This document shows positions 40,845 through 49,936 of a stretch of 64,000 bases of DNA, in pieces. This DNA comes from Lysinimonas soli. GTDB taxonomy: Bacteria > Actinomycetota > Actinomycetes > Actinomycetales > Microbacteriaceae. The stretch covers positions 558,001 through 622,000 of the forward strand of contig NZ_JBHSMG010000001.1 of NCBI RefSeq assembly GCF_042655435.1. Direction: 5' to 3'. Numbering within the stretch: position 1 is the first letter of the stretch; every line of letters begins with the position of its first letter. The position numbers and the translations under genes are program-made. Below the pieces are notes generated by a model. It ran no database searches and had not been told where the DNA came from. It saw only the letters and a program-made list of their open reading frames with translations.

Positions 40845-42326
40845 GTGACCGTGAACCCTCTCGCGCCCGGCTGGCTGGCCCACCCGGATGACGCGAACGC
40901 GCTCGCGGACGCCGTCTGGCCGCGTCACTCGGAGCGGACCGCCGAGGGCGTCGTCGCGCTCGCCGGAGCCGCGGCGACCGAGCTGGCCCGCGAGTTCGGC
41001 ACGCCGCTCTACGTCGTCGACGAGGCGGATGCGCGCGAGCGTGCGGCCGAGGTGAAGGCCGCCTTCGATCGGGCCTTCGAGGGCGTCGGATCGCGTGCCC
41101 ACGTCTACTACGCCGGCAAGGCGTTCCTGAGTATCGCGGTCGCCCGCTGGGTCACGGCAGCCGGGCTCAACATCGACGTCTGCAGCGGGGGAGAGCTCGC
41201 CGTCGCCCTGGCGGCCGGCGTCGATCCTGCCCGCCTGGGATTCCACGGCAACAACAAGAGCCTCGCCGAGATCGACCGCGGTGTCGAGGTCGGGGTGGGC
41301 GCGATCGTTCTCGACAGCGTCGTCGAGATCGAGCGTGTCGCCCGGGCGGCCGAGCGCCACGACCGGGTGCAGGCGGTGCGGCTGCGCATCAACAGCGGCG
41401 TGCACGCATCGACCCACGAGTTCCTCGCGACGGCCCACGAAGACCAGAAGTTCGGCGTGCCGCTGGCCGAGGTGCCCGAGATCGTCGCGCTCATCCGCTC
41501 TCATCCGAGCCTGCGCTTCCTGGGGCTGCATTCGCACATCGGCTCGCAGATCTTCGAGTCCGACGGCTTCGCCGAAGCGGCCCGGCGTCTGCTCGCGGTG
41601 CACGCCGAGCTGCTCGCCGGCGGCGAGGTGCCCGAGCTCAACCTGGGCGGCGGCTTCGGCATCGCCTACACGGGCGCCGACGAGGTGACTCCGATCGCGA
41701 CGATCGCGTGGGAGCTCGCGCGGGTCGTGGCCGAGGAGTGCGCGAGCCTCGGCATCCCGGTGCCCGAGGTCGCGGTGGAGCCGGGCCGGGTGATCATCGG
41801 CCCGTCGACCGTCACGCTGTACGAGGTCGGCACCGTCAAGGACGTGACCGTGTCGGTGGCCGGCAGCGCGGCGACCGCGGTGCGCAAGTACGTGAGCGTC
41901 GACGGCGGCATGAGCGACAACATCCGCGCCGCCCTCTACCAGGCCGACTACTCGGTGCGGATCGTCAACCGGGTCTCGGATGCCGCCCCCGCCTTGGTGC
42001 GGATCGCCGGCAAGCACTGCGAGAGCGGCGACATCGTCGTGCGCGCCGACTATCTCCCCGGCGACGTGGAGCCCGGCGACCTCGTCGCGGTGCCCGCCAC
42101 CGGCGCGTACTGCTGGTCGCTCGCCAACAACTACAACCACCTCGGACGCCCCGCGGTCGTCGCGGTGCGCGACGGCATCGCCCGGGTCATCGTGCGCCGC
42201 GAGACCGAGGACGACCTGCTGGCGCGCGACATGGGCGCGCTGGAGCTAGGAGCGAAGGTCATTTCTGACCTTCGCCGCGACGCCAGCGCCGACGACCGTC
42301 CCGGTCATCGGAACGGAGACAAATGA
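40845..42326 (+). CDS. lysA: Diaminopimelate decarboxylase
   Basis: 493-residue PLP enzyme of the alanine-racemase fold that converts meso-diaminopimelate to lysine. Domain markers: the PLP lysine in HVYYAGKAFLSIAVAR, DVCSGGELAVALAAG, LGLHSHIGSQIF, the phosphate loop ELNLGGGFGIAYTG, EPGRVIIGPSTV, and the C-terminal dimer-interface Cys-Glu in GKHCESGDIVVRADYL plus GAYCWSLANNYNH. GTG 40845 has GAGGT upstream; GTG 40851 is possible. It overlaps hom by four bases (ATGA). Length is somewhat above the usual 450 because of N-terminal additions. Confidence 0.96.
   Translation: MTVNPLAPGWLAHPDDANALADAVWPRHSERTAEGVVALAGAAATELAREFGTPLYVVDEADARERAAEVKAAFDRAFEGVGSRAHVYYAGKAFLSIAVARWVTAAGLNIDVCSGGELAVALAAGVDPARLGFHGNNKSLAEIDRGVEVGVGAIVLDSVVEIERVARAAERHDRVQAVRLRINSGVHASTHEFLATAHEDQKFGVPLAEVPEIVALIRSHPSLRFLGLHSHIGSQIFESDGFAEAARRLLAVHAELLAGGEVPELNLGGGFGIAYTGADEVTPIATIAWELARVVAEECASLGIPVPEVAVEPGRVIIGPSTVTLYEVGTVKDVTVSVAGSAATAVRKYVSVDGGMSDNIRAALYQADYSVRIVNRVSDAAPALVRIAGKHCESGDIVVRADYLPGDVEPGDLVAVPATGAYCWSLANNYNHLGRPAVVAVRDGIARVIVRRETEDDLLARDMGALELGAKVISDLRRDASADDRPGHRNGDK
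42252..42275 (+). repeat. Perfect 10-bp hairpin inside the 3' end of lysA
   Basis: GCGAAGGTCA (42252-42261), loop TTTC, TGACCTTCGC (42266-42275). It lies about 48 bases before the hom start and within lysA codons. A stem this regular inside coding sequence suggests an mRNA processing or attenuation function. Confidence 0.55.
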
Positions 42327-43675
42327 TCGAGTACCGCAACCTCCGCATCGCCCTGCTCGGCGCCGGCGCCGTCGGCGCCCAGGTCGCCGCGCTGCTGCTC
42401 GAGCACGGTGACGAGCTCGCCAGCCGGGTCGGCGCGGGACTCGAACTGGTCGGCGTCGCGGTGCGCGACCTGGACGCGCCGCGCTCGACCGAGATCCCGC
42501 GCGAACTGCTGACGACCGACGCGCGCTCGCTCATCCTCGGTGCCGACATCGTCATCGAGCTGATGGGGGGCATCGAGCCGGCGCGCGAGTACCTGATGCT
42601 CGCGCTCAACTCGGGCGCCGACGTCATCACCGCCAACAAGGCGCTGCTCGCGACCCACGGTCCGGAGTTGTTCGAAGAGGCCGAGCAGGTGGGCGCGCAG
42701 CTCTACTACGAGGCGGCGGTGGGCGGGGCGATCCCGATCATCCGGCCGTTGCGCGACAGCCTGGCGGGCGACCGGGTGCACCGCATCCTGGGCATCGTCA
42801 ACGGCACGACGAACTTCATCCTCGACCGGATGGACCGCGAAGGCGACTCGCTCGAGGAGGCCCTCGCGGCGGCCACCGAGCTCGGCTACGCCGAGGCCGA
42901 CCCGACCGCCGACATCGAGGGCTTCGACGCGGCGCAGAAGGCCGCGATCCTGGCGAGCCTGGCGTTCCACACCACGGTGCCGCTCGACATGGTGCACCGC
43001 GAGGGGATCACGGCGATCACGCATGAGCAGGTCAGGTCGGCGCGCGAGGCCGGCTTCGTGGTCAAGCTGCTCGCCGTGTGCGAGCGGGTCACCGATCCCG
43101 AGACCGGCGTCGAAGGGGTGAGTGCGCGCGTGCACCCCGCGCTCGTGCCGCAGTCGCACCCGCTCGCGGCCGTGCACGGCGCCAACAACGCCGTGTTCCT
43201 CGAGGCCGAGGCCGCCGGCAGCCTGATGTTCTACGGGGCCGGCGCCGGTGGCATCCAGACCGCGTCGGCGGTGCTCGGCGATGTCGTCTCGGCGGCGCGG
43301 CGGCACGTGATCGGCGGGCCGGGAGTGGCCGAGTCGACCAACGCCGATCTGCCGATCCTGCCGATGTCGAGCGTGGTCACCCGCTACCAGATCACCCTGC
43401 AGGTGGCCGACCGCCCCGGCGTGCTCGCCAAGATCGCGACCCTGTTCAGCGATCACGGCGTCTCGGTCGAGGCCGTGCAGCAGTCCGTGCGCCCGGATGC
43501 CGCCCACGGTTCGGCCGCGTACCCCGGTCACAGCATCCCGGAGCCCACCGCTACCCTGGTCATCGGCACTCATGAAGCCACGGAAGGGTCGCTCGCCGAC
43601 ACCGTGGTCGCCCTCGGCGCGAGCGATGCGGTCGTCGAGGTGACGAGCGTGCTGCGCGTCGAAGGCACCGTCTAG
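42323..43675 (+). CDS. hom: Homoserine dehydrogenase
   Basis: 450-residue NAD(P)-dependent enzyme making homoserine from aspartate semialdehyde, the branch point to threonine and methionine. The Rossmann loop is LRIALLGAGAVGAQVAALL. The catalytic region has IVNGTTNFILDRM, and AELGYAEADPTADIEGFDAAQK-type sequence includes the active lysine. The C-terminal ACT domain (about 370-450; QITLQVADRPGVLAKIATLFSDHGVSVEAVQQ) provides threonine feedback inhibition in relatives. GGAGAC precedes ATG 42323, which overlaps the lysA stop. The product also feeds metX in this window. Confidence 0.97.
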   Translation: MIEYRNLRIALLGAGAVGAQVAALLLEHGDELASRVGAGLELVGVAVRDLDAPRSTEIPRELLTTDARSLILGADIVIELMGGIEPAREYLMLALNSGADVITANKALLATHGPELFEEAEQVGAQLYYEAAVGGAIPIIRPLRDSLAGDRVHRILGIVNGTTNFILDRMDREGDSLEEALAAATELGYAEADPTADIEGFDAAQKAAILASLAFHTTVPLDMVHREGITAITHEQVRSAREAGFVVKLLAVCERVTDPETGVEGVSARVHPALVPQSHPLAAVHGANNAVFLEAEAAGSLMFYGAGAGGIQTASAVLGDVVSAARRHVIGGPGVAESTNADLPILPMSSVVTRYQITLQVADRPGVLAKIATLFSDHGVSVEAVQQSVRPDAAHGSAAYPGHSIPEPTATLVIGTHEATEGSLADTVVALGASDAVVEVTSVLRVEGTV

Positions 43676-43687
43676 GTAGGGATTCAG

Positions 43688-44794
43688 ATGACACACGGTC
43701 AACGCACACAGTGGCGCGGCGTTCTGCGCGAATACGCCGACCGGCTCGACGTGACCGACGCGACCCCGATCGTCACGCTCGGCGAGGGCGGCACGCCGCT
43801 GCTCCCCGCCGATGCGCTCTCGGCGCGCACCGGGGCGAAGGTCTGGGTCAAGTTCGAGGGGATGAACCCCACGGGTTCCTTCAAGGACCGCGGCATGACC
43901 ATGGCGGTCTCGAAGGCCATCGAGCACGGCGCCAAGGCCGTCATCTGCGCCTCGACCGGCAACACCTCGGCCTCGGCCGCCGCCTACGCGGCGCACGCCG
44001 GGATCACCGCGGCGGTGCTGGTTCCCGAAGGCAAGATCGCGATGGGCAAGCTCGCCCAGGCGATCGCGCACAACGCGCAGCTGCTTCAGGTGCAGGGCAA
44101 CTTCGACGACTGCCTCGACATCGCGCGCGAGCTCGCGGCGCAGTACCCGGTGCACCTGGTCAACTCGGTCAACAACGACCGCATCGAGGGCCAGAAGACC
44201 GCGGCGTTCGAGGTCGTCGAGGTGCTCGGCGACGCCCCGGACTTCCACTTCATCCCGGTCGGCAACGCCGGCAACTACACGGCGTACGCCCGTGGGTACG
44301 CCGAAGACGCCGCCCGCGGGGTCACGACGCGGCGCCCGCGCATGTTCGGCTTCCAGGCCGAGGGCAGCGCGCCGATCGTGCGCGGCGAGGTCGTCAAGAA
44401 CCCCGACACCATCGCGAGCGCCATCCGCATCGGCAATCCCGCCTCCTGGGAGCTCGCCCTCGCCGCCCGCGAGGAGACGAACGGCTACTTCGGAGCGATC
44501 TCGGATGCCGACATCCTGGCCGCGCACCGCATCCTGTCGGCCGAGGTCGGCATCTTCGTCGAGCCTGCCTCGGCGATCAGCGTCGCCGGTCTGCTGGAGC
44601 GCAGTGCCGCCGGCGAGATCCCCCGGGGCTCGACGGTCGTGCTGACCGTCACCGGGCACGGCCTCAAGGACCCGCAGTGGGCCCTCCGCACGGCGGACGG
44701 CGGCGAGGTCAGCCCGATCGTCGTCCCGATCGACGCGGCCGCGATCGCCGACGTGCTCGGCCTCACGGCCTCGCCCGCCCCGGCCGGCGCATGA
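43688..44794 (+). CDS. thrC: Threonine synthase
   Basis: 368-residue PLP enzyme converting O-phosphohomoserine to threonine, short (type II actinobacterial) form. The PLP lysine is in GMNPTGSFKDRGMTMAVSKA. The substrate loop is CASTGNTSASAAAYAAHAG, and the phosphate-binding glycine loop is FIPVGNAGNYTAYARGY. It follows hom by 12 bases with a TAGGTAGGG ribosome region, and its stop overlaps thrB by four bases. Together hom, thrC and thrB complete threonine synthesis. Confidence 0.97.
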   Translation: MTHGQRTQWRGVLREYADRLDVTDATPIVTLGEGGTPLLPADALSARTGAKVWVKFEGMNPTGSFKDRGMTMAVSKAIEHGAKAVICASTGNTSASAAAYAAHAGITAAVLVPEGKIAMGKLAQAIAHNAQLLQVQGNFDDCLDIARELAAQYPVHLVNSVNNDRIEGQKTAAFEVVEVLGDAPDFHFIPVGNAGNYTAYARGYAEDAARGVTTRRPRMFGFQAEGSAPIVRGEVVKNPDTIASAIRIGNPASWELALAAREETNGYFGAISDADILAAHRILSAEVGIFVEPASAISVAGLLERSAAGEIPRGSTVVLTVTGHGLKDPQWALRTADGGEVSPIVVPIDAAAIADVLGLTASPAPAGA

Positions 44795-45741
44795 GTTCCG
44801 GCGCCGCCGCGCTGCGCGGGCGCTCGGTGCAGGTCAAGGTCCCCGCGACGACGGCCAACCTCGGTCCCGGATTCGACACCCTCGGGCTCGCCCTCTCGGT
44901 GTACGACGAGCTCACGGTGACCGTGCGCGATGCCCCGGGTGCGACCGTCACGGTCGAGGGCGTCGGTGCCGGCGAGGTGCCGACCGACGAGACCAACCTC
45001 GTGGTGCGCTCGATCGCGTACGCCTTCGAGCAGTACGGGCAGCCGCTGCCGGGGCTCGAGGTGCACGCGCACAACTCGATCCCGCACGGGCGGGGCATGG
45101 GGTCGTCGGGCGCCGCCATCGTGTCCGGCATCATGGCCGCGAAGGGTCTGCTCGAGGGGATCGTCGAGATCGACTCGCAGGGCCTGCTTGCGCTCGCCAC
45201 GGCGCTCGAGGGGCATCCCGACAACGTGGCGCCCGCCCTGTTCGGTGGCCTGACGATCGCCTGGGTCACTCCCGAGGGGCCCCGGTACAAGAAGCTCATC
45301 GTGCACCGCGGGGTCTCGCCGCTCGTGGCGGTTCCCGCCACCACCATGTCGACCGCGCTGGCCCGCAGCCTGCAGCCCGAGTCGGTGCCCCATGAGGACG
45401 CCATCTTCAACGTCTCGCGCTCGGCCCTGCTGATCGCGGCCCTCATCCAGAGCCCGGAGCTGCTGCTCGCCGCCACCGAGGACAAGCTGCACCAGAGCTA
45501 CCGGGCCGGCGCCATGCCCGAGACCGATGCCCTGATCCGGATGCTGCGCGCGCACGGCCTCGCCGCCGTCGTCTCGGGTGCCGGGCCGTCGCTGCTCGTG
45601 CTCGGAAGCGACCCCGCGCAGCGCCTGCGCGCCGCCGAGCTGATCGCGGAGCACGCCACCTCGCCGTGGGAGTGCCTGCTGCTCGCCGTCGACTTCAAGG
45701 GTGCTACAGTGATGGTGCATTCGAACGACGCTGTGGCTTGA
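44791..45741 (+). CDS. thrB: Homoserine kinase
   Basis: 316-residue GHMP kinase that phosphorylates homoserine. Motif 1 is VPATTANLGPGFDTLGLALS. The ATP loop motif 2 is PHGRGMGSSGAAIVSGIMAA. Motif 3 is GLAAVVSGAGPSLLVL. GHPDNVAPALFGG supplies further substrate contacts. ATG 44791 overlaps the thrC stop. Its end contains TACAGT (45705-45710), a possible promoter for rho. Confidence 0.96.
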   Translation: MSSGAAALRGRSVQVKVPATTANLGPGFDTLGLALSVYDELTVTVRDAPGATVTVEGVGAGEVPTDETNLVVRSIAYAFEQYGQPLPGLEVHAHNSIPHGRGMGSSGAAIVSGIMAAKGLLEGIVEIDSQGLLALATALEGHPDNVAPALFGGLTIAWVTPEGPRYKKLIVHRGVSPLVAVPATTMSTALARSLQPESVPHEDAIFNVSRSALLIAALIQSPELLLAATEDKLHQSYRAGAMPETDALIRMLRAHGLAAVVSGAGPSLLVLGSDPAQRLRAAELIAEHATSPWECLLLAVDFKGATVMVHSNDAVA

Positions 45742-45883
45742 CCCGGCGCGCGAGTGCACATCCCACCGGCACTCGCCCCGCGGTTTCCGCCTGTCACTCG
45801 ACAACGCATCCGACACCGCACCCGGGTGAGCGTCGATCCCCGGGAAGTTCTGTACCCGGGTCGAACCGAAGGAACCCCCAGCC
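45705..45883 (+). promoter_or_regulatory. rho leader with candidate -10 and two ACCCGGGT palindromes
   Basis: TACAGT (45705-45710) inside the thrB end may start a rho leader of about 165 bases. The untranslated part holds the perfect palindrome CACCCGGGTG (45819-45828) and a second ACCCGGGT (45854-45861) that could pair alternatively. Rho is known to autoregulate by termination in its leader in enteric bacteria; here it is only a possibility. Confidence 0.35.
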
Positions 45884-47917
45884 GTGACTGATGTCGATGC
45901 ACCCGTGAGCGCGGGTGCCCGTGCCGATCTGAGCCGTCTCAAGCTCGCCGAGCTTCAGGCTCTTGCCGCCGAGCGCGGCATCCCCGGCGCGTCCAAGCTT
46001 CGAAAAGGAGAACTCGTGGACACACTTTCCGCCGATTCGGGTGCGCCCGAGACGGGAACCCCCGAGGTCAGCGCCGACGAGTACGTCGCGCCCGCGCCCG
46101 TCGCGGCACCGCAGACGCCGTCCGACGACACCGTGCCGGTGCGTCGTTCGCGTCGCGTGACCGCATCGACCGCGGATGCCGCGGCCCTCGCCGCGAGGCC
46201 CGCCGTCGAGCACGTGGCCGAGCACGTGGCCGCGGCGCAGGTCGACACCGTGACGGTCGAGCCGACCTCCGAGCCCGAGATCGCCGGGCCGGTCATCGCC
46301 GAGCCGGTCGAACACGTGGCCGAGCACGTCGCGGCGGCCGATGTCGCCGCCGACCTCGACAAGCTGCTCCCGGAGGTCACCTCCGGTGCCGCCGAGGGCG
46401 ACGAGGGCGCGGGCGGCCGCGGTCGCGGCCGCAACCGCAACCGCAACGGCGGCGCACAGGGCGGCCAGAACGCCGGCCAGCAGGGTGGTGAGCGCGGCCA
46501 GCAGGGCGCCGAACGCCAGCAGAACCAGCGCCAGGGTGCCCAGAACCAGGGCGCGCAGAACCAGGGCGGCCAGCAGGGTGGCGGCCAGCAGGGCGGCGGC
46601 CAGAACCAGGGCGGCCAGCAGGGTCCCCAGGGCCAGGGCGGCCAGAACGACCTCGACGCCGAGGGTCGCGGACGCAACCGCTACCGCGACCGCAAGCGCG
46701 GCCGTGGCGGGCAGAACGACGAGTTCGAGCCCGAGATCAGCGACGACGACGTGCTCATCCCGGTGGCCGGAATCCTCGACGTGCTCGACAACTACGCCTT
46801 CGTGCGCACGAGCGGCTACCTGCCCGGCGCCAACGACGTCTACGTCTCGCTCGGCCAGGTCAAGAAGTACAACCTGCGCAAGGGCGACGCCGTGGTCGGC
46901 GCCATCCGTCAGCCCCGCGAGGGCGACCAGCAGGGCGGCCGGCAGAAGTACAACGCGATCGTCAAGGTCGACTCCATCAACGGCCAGTCGGTCGAGGATG
47001 CCGCCAACCGCGTCGAGTTCGGCAAGCTCACCCCGATCTACCCGAACGAGCGCCTGCGTCTCGAGACGGAGCCGGCCAAGCTGTCGACCCGCATCATCGA
47101 TCTGATCGCCCCGATCGGCAAGGGGCAGCGGGGCCTCATCGTCGCGCCTCCCAAGGCGGGCAAGACCCTCATCCTGCAGGCGATCGCGAAGGCGATCTCG
47201 GTCAACAACCCCGAGGTCCACATCATGGTCGTGCTCGTCGACGAGCGTCCCGAAGAGGTCACCGACATGCAGCGCTCGGTGAAGGGTGAGGTCATCGCCT
47301 CGACCTTCGACCGGCCGGCCGAGGACCACACCACGGTCGCCGAGCTCGCGATCGAGCGCGCCAAGCGCCTGGTCGAGCTCGGCAACGACGTCGTCGTGCT
47401 GCTCGACTCGATCACCCGCCTGGGCCGCGCGTACAACCTGGCGTCTCCGGCATCCGGTCGCATCCTGTCCGGTGGCGTCGACGCGAGCGCGCTCTACCCG
47501 CCCAAGCGCTTCTTCGGCGCGGCGCGCAACATCGAGGGCGGCGGCTCGCTGACGATCCTCGCCACGGCGCTCGTCGAGACCGGCTCCAAGATGGACGAGG
47601 TCATCTTCGAGGAGTTCAAGGGCACCGGCAACATGGAGCTGCGGCTCTCGCGCCAGCTCGCCGACAAGCGCATCTTCCCGGCCGTCGACATCTACGCGTC
47701 GAGCACCCGCCGCGAAGAGGAGCTGCTCAGCCCCGAAGAGGTCAAGATCACCTGGCGTCTGCGCCGGGCCCTCGCCGGTCTCGAACTGCAGCAGCAGCTC
47801 GAGGTCGTGCTGAGCAAGCTCAAAGAGACGCAGTCGAACGTCGAGTTCCTCGTGCAGATCCAGAACAGCCTGCCTGCGGCCGGCAACGGCACCGGGTCGC
47901 ACGGCCACAAGGAGTAG
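45884..47917 (+). CDS. rho: Transcription termination factor Rho with a long disordered insert
   Basis: 677-residue hexameric RNA helicase (E. coli Rho is 419). The Rho-N domain (about 15-50) has LSRLKLAELQALAAERGIPGASKLRKGELVDTL. An acidic/Ala-rich spacer with two VEHVAEHVAA repeats follows (to about 170). Residues 170-278 are a low-complexity Arg/Gly/Gln/Asn insert. The primary RNA-binding domain begins VLIPVAGILDVLDNYAFVRTSGYLPG. The ATPase has Walker A at 421-428 (APPKAGKT), Walker B VVVLLDSITRLGRAYN, and the helicase loops DPKRFFGAARNIEGGG-like and EEFKGTGNMELRLSR. GTG start with AAGGA about ten bases upstream. prfA follows after three bases. Confidence 0.97.
   Translation: MTDVDAPVSAGARADLSRLKLAELQALAAERGIPGASKLRKGELVDTLSADSGAPETGTPEVSADEYVAPAPVAAPQTPSDDTVPVRRSRRVTASTADAAALAARPAVEHVAEHVAAAQVDTVTVEPTSEPEIAGPVIAEPVEHVAEHVAAADVAADLDKLLPEVTSGAAEGDEGAGGRGRGRNRNRNGGAQGGQNAGQQGGERGQQGAERQQNQRQGAQNQGAQNQGGQQGGGQQGGGQNQGGQQGPQGQGGQNDLDAEGRGRNRYRDRKRGRGGQNDEFEPEISDDDVLIPVAGILDVLDNYAFVRTSGYLPGANDVYVSLGQVKKYNLRKGDAVVGAIRQPREGDQQGGRQKYNAIVKVDSINGQSVEDAANRVEFGKLTPIYPNERLRLETEPAKLSTRIIDLIAPIGKGQRGLIVAPPKAGKTLILQAIAKAISVNNPEVHIMVVLVDERPEEVTDMQRSVKGEVIASTFDRPAEDHTTVAELAIERAKRLVELGNDVVVLLDSITRLGRAYNLASPASGRILSGGVDASALYPPKRFFGAARNIEGGGSLTILATALVETGSKMDEVIFEEFKGTGNMELRLSRQLADKRIFPAVDIYASSTRREEELLSPEEVKITWRLRRALAGLELQQQLEVVLSKLKETQSNVEFLVQIQNSLPAAGNGTGSHGHKE
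46420..46730 (+). repeat. Low-complexity tandem repeat coding for the Gln/Asn/Gly-rich Rho insert
   Basis: Imperfect tandem units built from CAGAACCAGGGC and GGCCAGCAGGGC fill this part of rho. The protein is runs of QNQGG and GGQQGG flanked by RGRGRNRNRN and RGRNRYRDRKRGR. Such DNA can change length by replication slippage. Confidence 0.8.
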
Positions 47918-47920
47918 CGG

Positions 47921-48997
47921 GTGTTCGAATCGGTCGCCACGCTGCTGGCCGAGCACGAACAGCTGCAGCAACAACTCGCCGACCCGGGTCTTCACGCCGA
48001 TCCGGCGCGCGCCAAGAAGGTCAACCGCCGCTACGCCGAGCTGAGCAAGATCCTCAAGGCGAACGACGACTGGCTGCAGGCGCAGGACGACCTGACGGCG
48101 GCGCGCGAGCTCGCCAAGGAGGACGAGGCGTTCGCCGCCGAGGTTCCCGAGCTCGAGACCGGGCTCGTCGACGCCCAGGAGCGGCTGCGCCGGCTGCTGA
48201 TCCCGCGCGATCCGGATGACGGCCGCGACGTGATCATGGAGATCAAGGGCGGCGCCGGCGGGGCCGAGTCGGCCCTGTTCGCCGCCGATCTGCTGCGCAT
48301 GTACCTGCACTACGCCGAGTCCAAGGGTTGGAAGACCGAGATCCTCGAGTCCGACCCCACCGACCTCGGCGGCTACACGAACGTGCAGCTGGCCATCAAG
48401 TCGAACGCCACCGACCCCGCGGAGGGGGTGTGGGCGCACCTCAAGTACGAGGGCGGCGTGCATCGCGTGCAGCGGGTGCCGGCGACCGAGTCGCAGGGCC
48501 GCATCCAGACCTCGACGGCCGGCGTGCTGGTCTTCCCCGAGGTGGACGAGCCGGAAGAGGTCGACATCAGCCCGAACGATCTGCGCATCGACGTGTTCCG
48601 TTCGTCCGGGCCCGGGGGCCAGTCGGTCAACACGACCGACTCGGCCGTGCGGATCACGCACCTGCCGACCGGCATCGTCGTCTCGATGCAGAACGAGAAG
48701 TCGCAGATCCAGAACCGCGAGGCCGGGATGCGTGTGCTGCGGGCTCGCATCCTCGCGCGTCAGCAGGAGGAGCTCGACGCCGCGTCGAGCGCGGCCCGCA
48801 AGTCGCAGATCCGCACCATGGATCGCTCGGAGCGCATCCGTACCTACAACTTCCCCGAGAACCGGATCGCCGATCACCGCACCGGGTACAAGGCGTACAA
48901 CCTCGACCAGGTCATGAACGGGGCCCTCGAGCCCGTCATCGAGTCATGCATCCGCTTCGACGAAGAAGCGCAGCTCGCCGAGCTCGGAGCCGAGTAG
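47921..48997 (+). CDS. prfA: Peptide chain release factor 1
   Basis: 358-residue class I release factor recognising UAA and UAG. The stop-codon tripeptide PAT is in RVQRVPATESQGRIQTS. The peptidyl-transferase motif is RSSGPGGQSVNTTDSAVRITHLPTGIV. Domain 1 helices (1-100) and IRTYNFPENRIADHRTGYKAYNLDQVMNG are typical. GTG 47921 is three bases after rho. The glutamine of GGQ is the target of PrmC, encoded next. In many actinobacteria rpmE lies between rho and prfA; here it does not. Confidence 0.97.
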   Translation: MFESVATLLAEHEQLQQQLADPGLHADPARAKKVNRRYAELSKILKANDDWLQAQDDLTAARELAKEDEAFAAEVPELETGLVDAQERLRRLLIPRDPDDGRDVIMEIKGGAGGAESALFAADLLRMYLHYAESKGWKTEILESDPTDLGGYTNVQLAIKSNATDPAEGVWAHLKYEGGVHRVQRVPATESQGRIQTSTAGVLVFPEVDEPEEVDISPNDLRIDVFRSSGPGGQSVNTTDSAVRITHLPTGIVVSMQNEKSQIQNREAGMRVLRARILARQQEELDAASSAARKSQIRTMDRSERIRTYNFPENRIADHRTGYKAYNLDQVMNGALEPVIESCIRFDEEAQLAELGAE

Positions 48998-49025
48998 CGT
49001 CGTCGCCCCCGACCTCGCCAGCGCC

Positions 49026-49901
49026 ATGAGCAGCACCGTCTCGGTCATCCTCGATCACGCCGTCGGCGTGCTCGCCGCGGCGGGCGTGCCGACCCCCCAG
49101 GTCGACGCCGAACTGCTGCTCGGCCACGTCCTCGGGCTGAACCGCGGTCAGGTGCAGTCCCGGGCGATCACGGATGCCGCCCTCGACGCCGAGCAGTACC
49201 TGGCCGTCATCGAGGCGATCGAGCGCCGCGCCGCGCGTGAGCCGCTGCAGCACATCACGGGCCGGGCACCGTTCCGCGCTCTCGAACTCGCGGTCGGCCC
49301 GGGCGTGTTCGTGCCGCGTCCCGAGACCGAGTCGGTGGCACAGTTCGCGATCGACGCCCTGCTGCAGGTGCCGAGCGCCTCTCCTCGCGCGATCGATCTC
49401 GGAACCGGTTCCGGCGCGATCGCGATCGCGATCGCGACGGAGGTGCCGCACGCCGAGGTCTTCGCCGTCGAGAACTCCCCCCAAGCCTTCATCTGGACCC
49501 GGCGGAACGCGCGCGAACTCGCGGGCGACAACCTGCGGCTGATCTTCGCCGACCTGGCCGACACCCCGGCCGAACTCGACGGGGAGGCCCTCGACGGCAC
49601 GATCGACGTCGTCGTCTCGAACCCGCCGTACATCCCGCTGGGAGCGATCCCGCGCGATCCGGAGGTGCGCAGGCACGACCCGGAGGCCGCGCTCTACGGC
49701 GGCGTCGACGGGCTCGACATCGTGCGTGCGATCTCGGTGCGCGCGGCCCGGCTGCTGCGGCCCGGGGGAGTGCTGATCCTCGAGCACGGGGAGCTGCAGG
49801 GTGACGAGGTGCGCGCCCTGCTCGCGGCCGACGGCTGGCGGGCGACGGCGACGCATCCCGACCTCCTCGGCCGCGATCGCACCACGACCGCCCTCCGCTG
49901 A
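49026..49901 (+). CDS. prmC: Release factor glutamine methyltransferase
   Basis: 291-residue SAM-dependent enzyme that N5-methylates the GGQ glutamine of release factors. An N-terminal helical domain (1-75) carries DAELLLGHVLGLNRGQVQSR and EPLQHITGRAPFRALELAVGPGVFVPRPETE. The SAM loop is AIDLGTGSGAIAIAIATEVPHA, and the catalytic NPPY is in VVVSNPPYIPLGAIPRDPEV. The adjacent GCGATC tandem codes the AIAIAIA stretch. It lies 28 bases after prfA, its substrate gene. Confidence 0.95.
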   Translation: MSSTVSVILDHAVGVLAAAGVPTPQVDAELLLGHVLGLNRGQVQSRAITDAALDAEQYLAVIEAIERRAAREPLQHITGRAPFRALELAVGPGVFVPRPETESVAQFAIDALLQVPSASPRAIDLGTGSGAIAIAIATEVPHAEVFAVENSPQAFIWTRRNARELAGDNLRLIFADLADTPAELDGEALDGTIDVVVSNPPYIPLGAIPRDPEVRRHDPEAALYGGVDGLDIVRAISVRAARLLRPGGVLILEHGELQGDEVRALLAADGWRATATHPDLLGRDRTTTALR

Positions 49902-49936
49902 CCCGGCCCCGCCGCCCCGCCCGGCCCCGGCGCGCG

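Noticed and set aside
45794..48877. 1,027-codon minus-strand open frame opposite rho and prfA
   Set aside because: Rho and PrfA on the plus strand are beyond doubt; the antisense frame has no motif and is driven by GC bias.
49417..49440. GCGATC tandem repeat in prmC as a regulatory or CRISPR-like repeat
   Set aside because: It simply encodes the Ala-Ile run next to the SAM-binding loop, and there are too few units.
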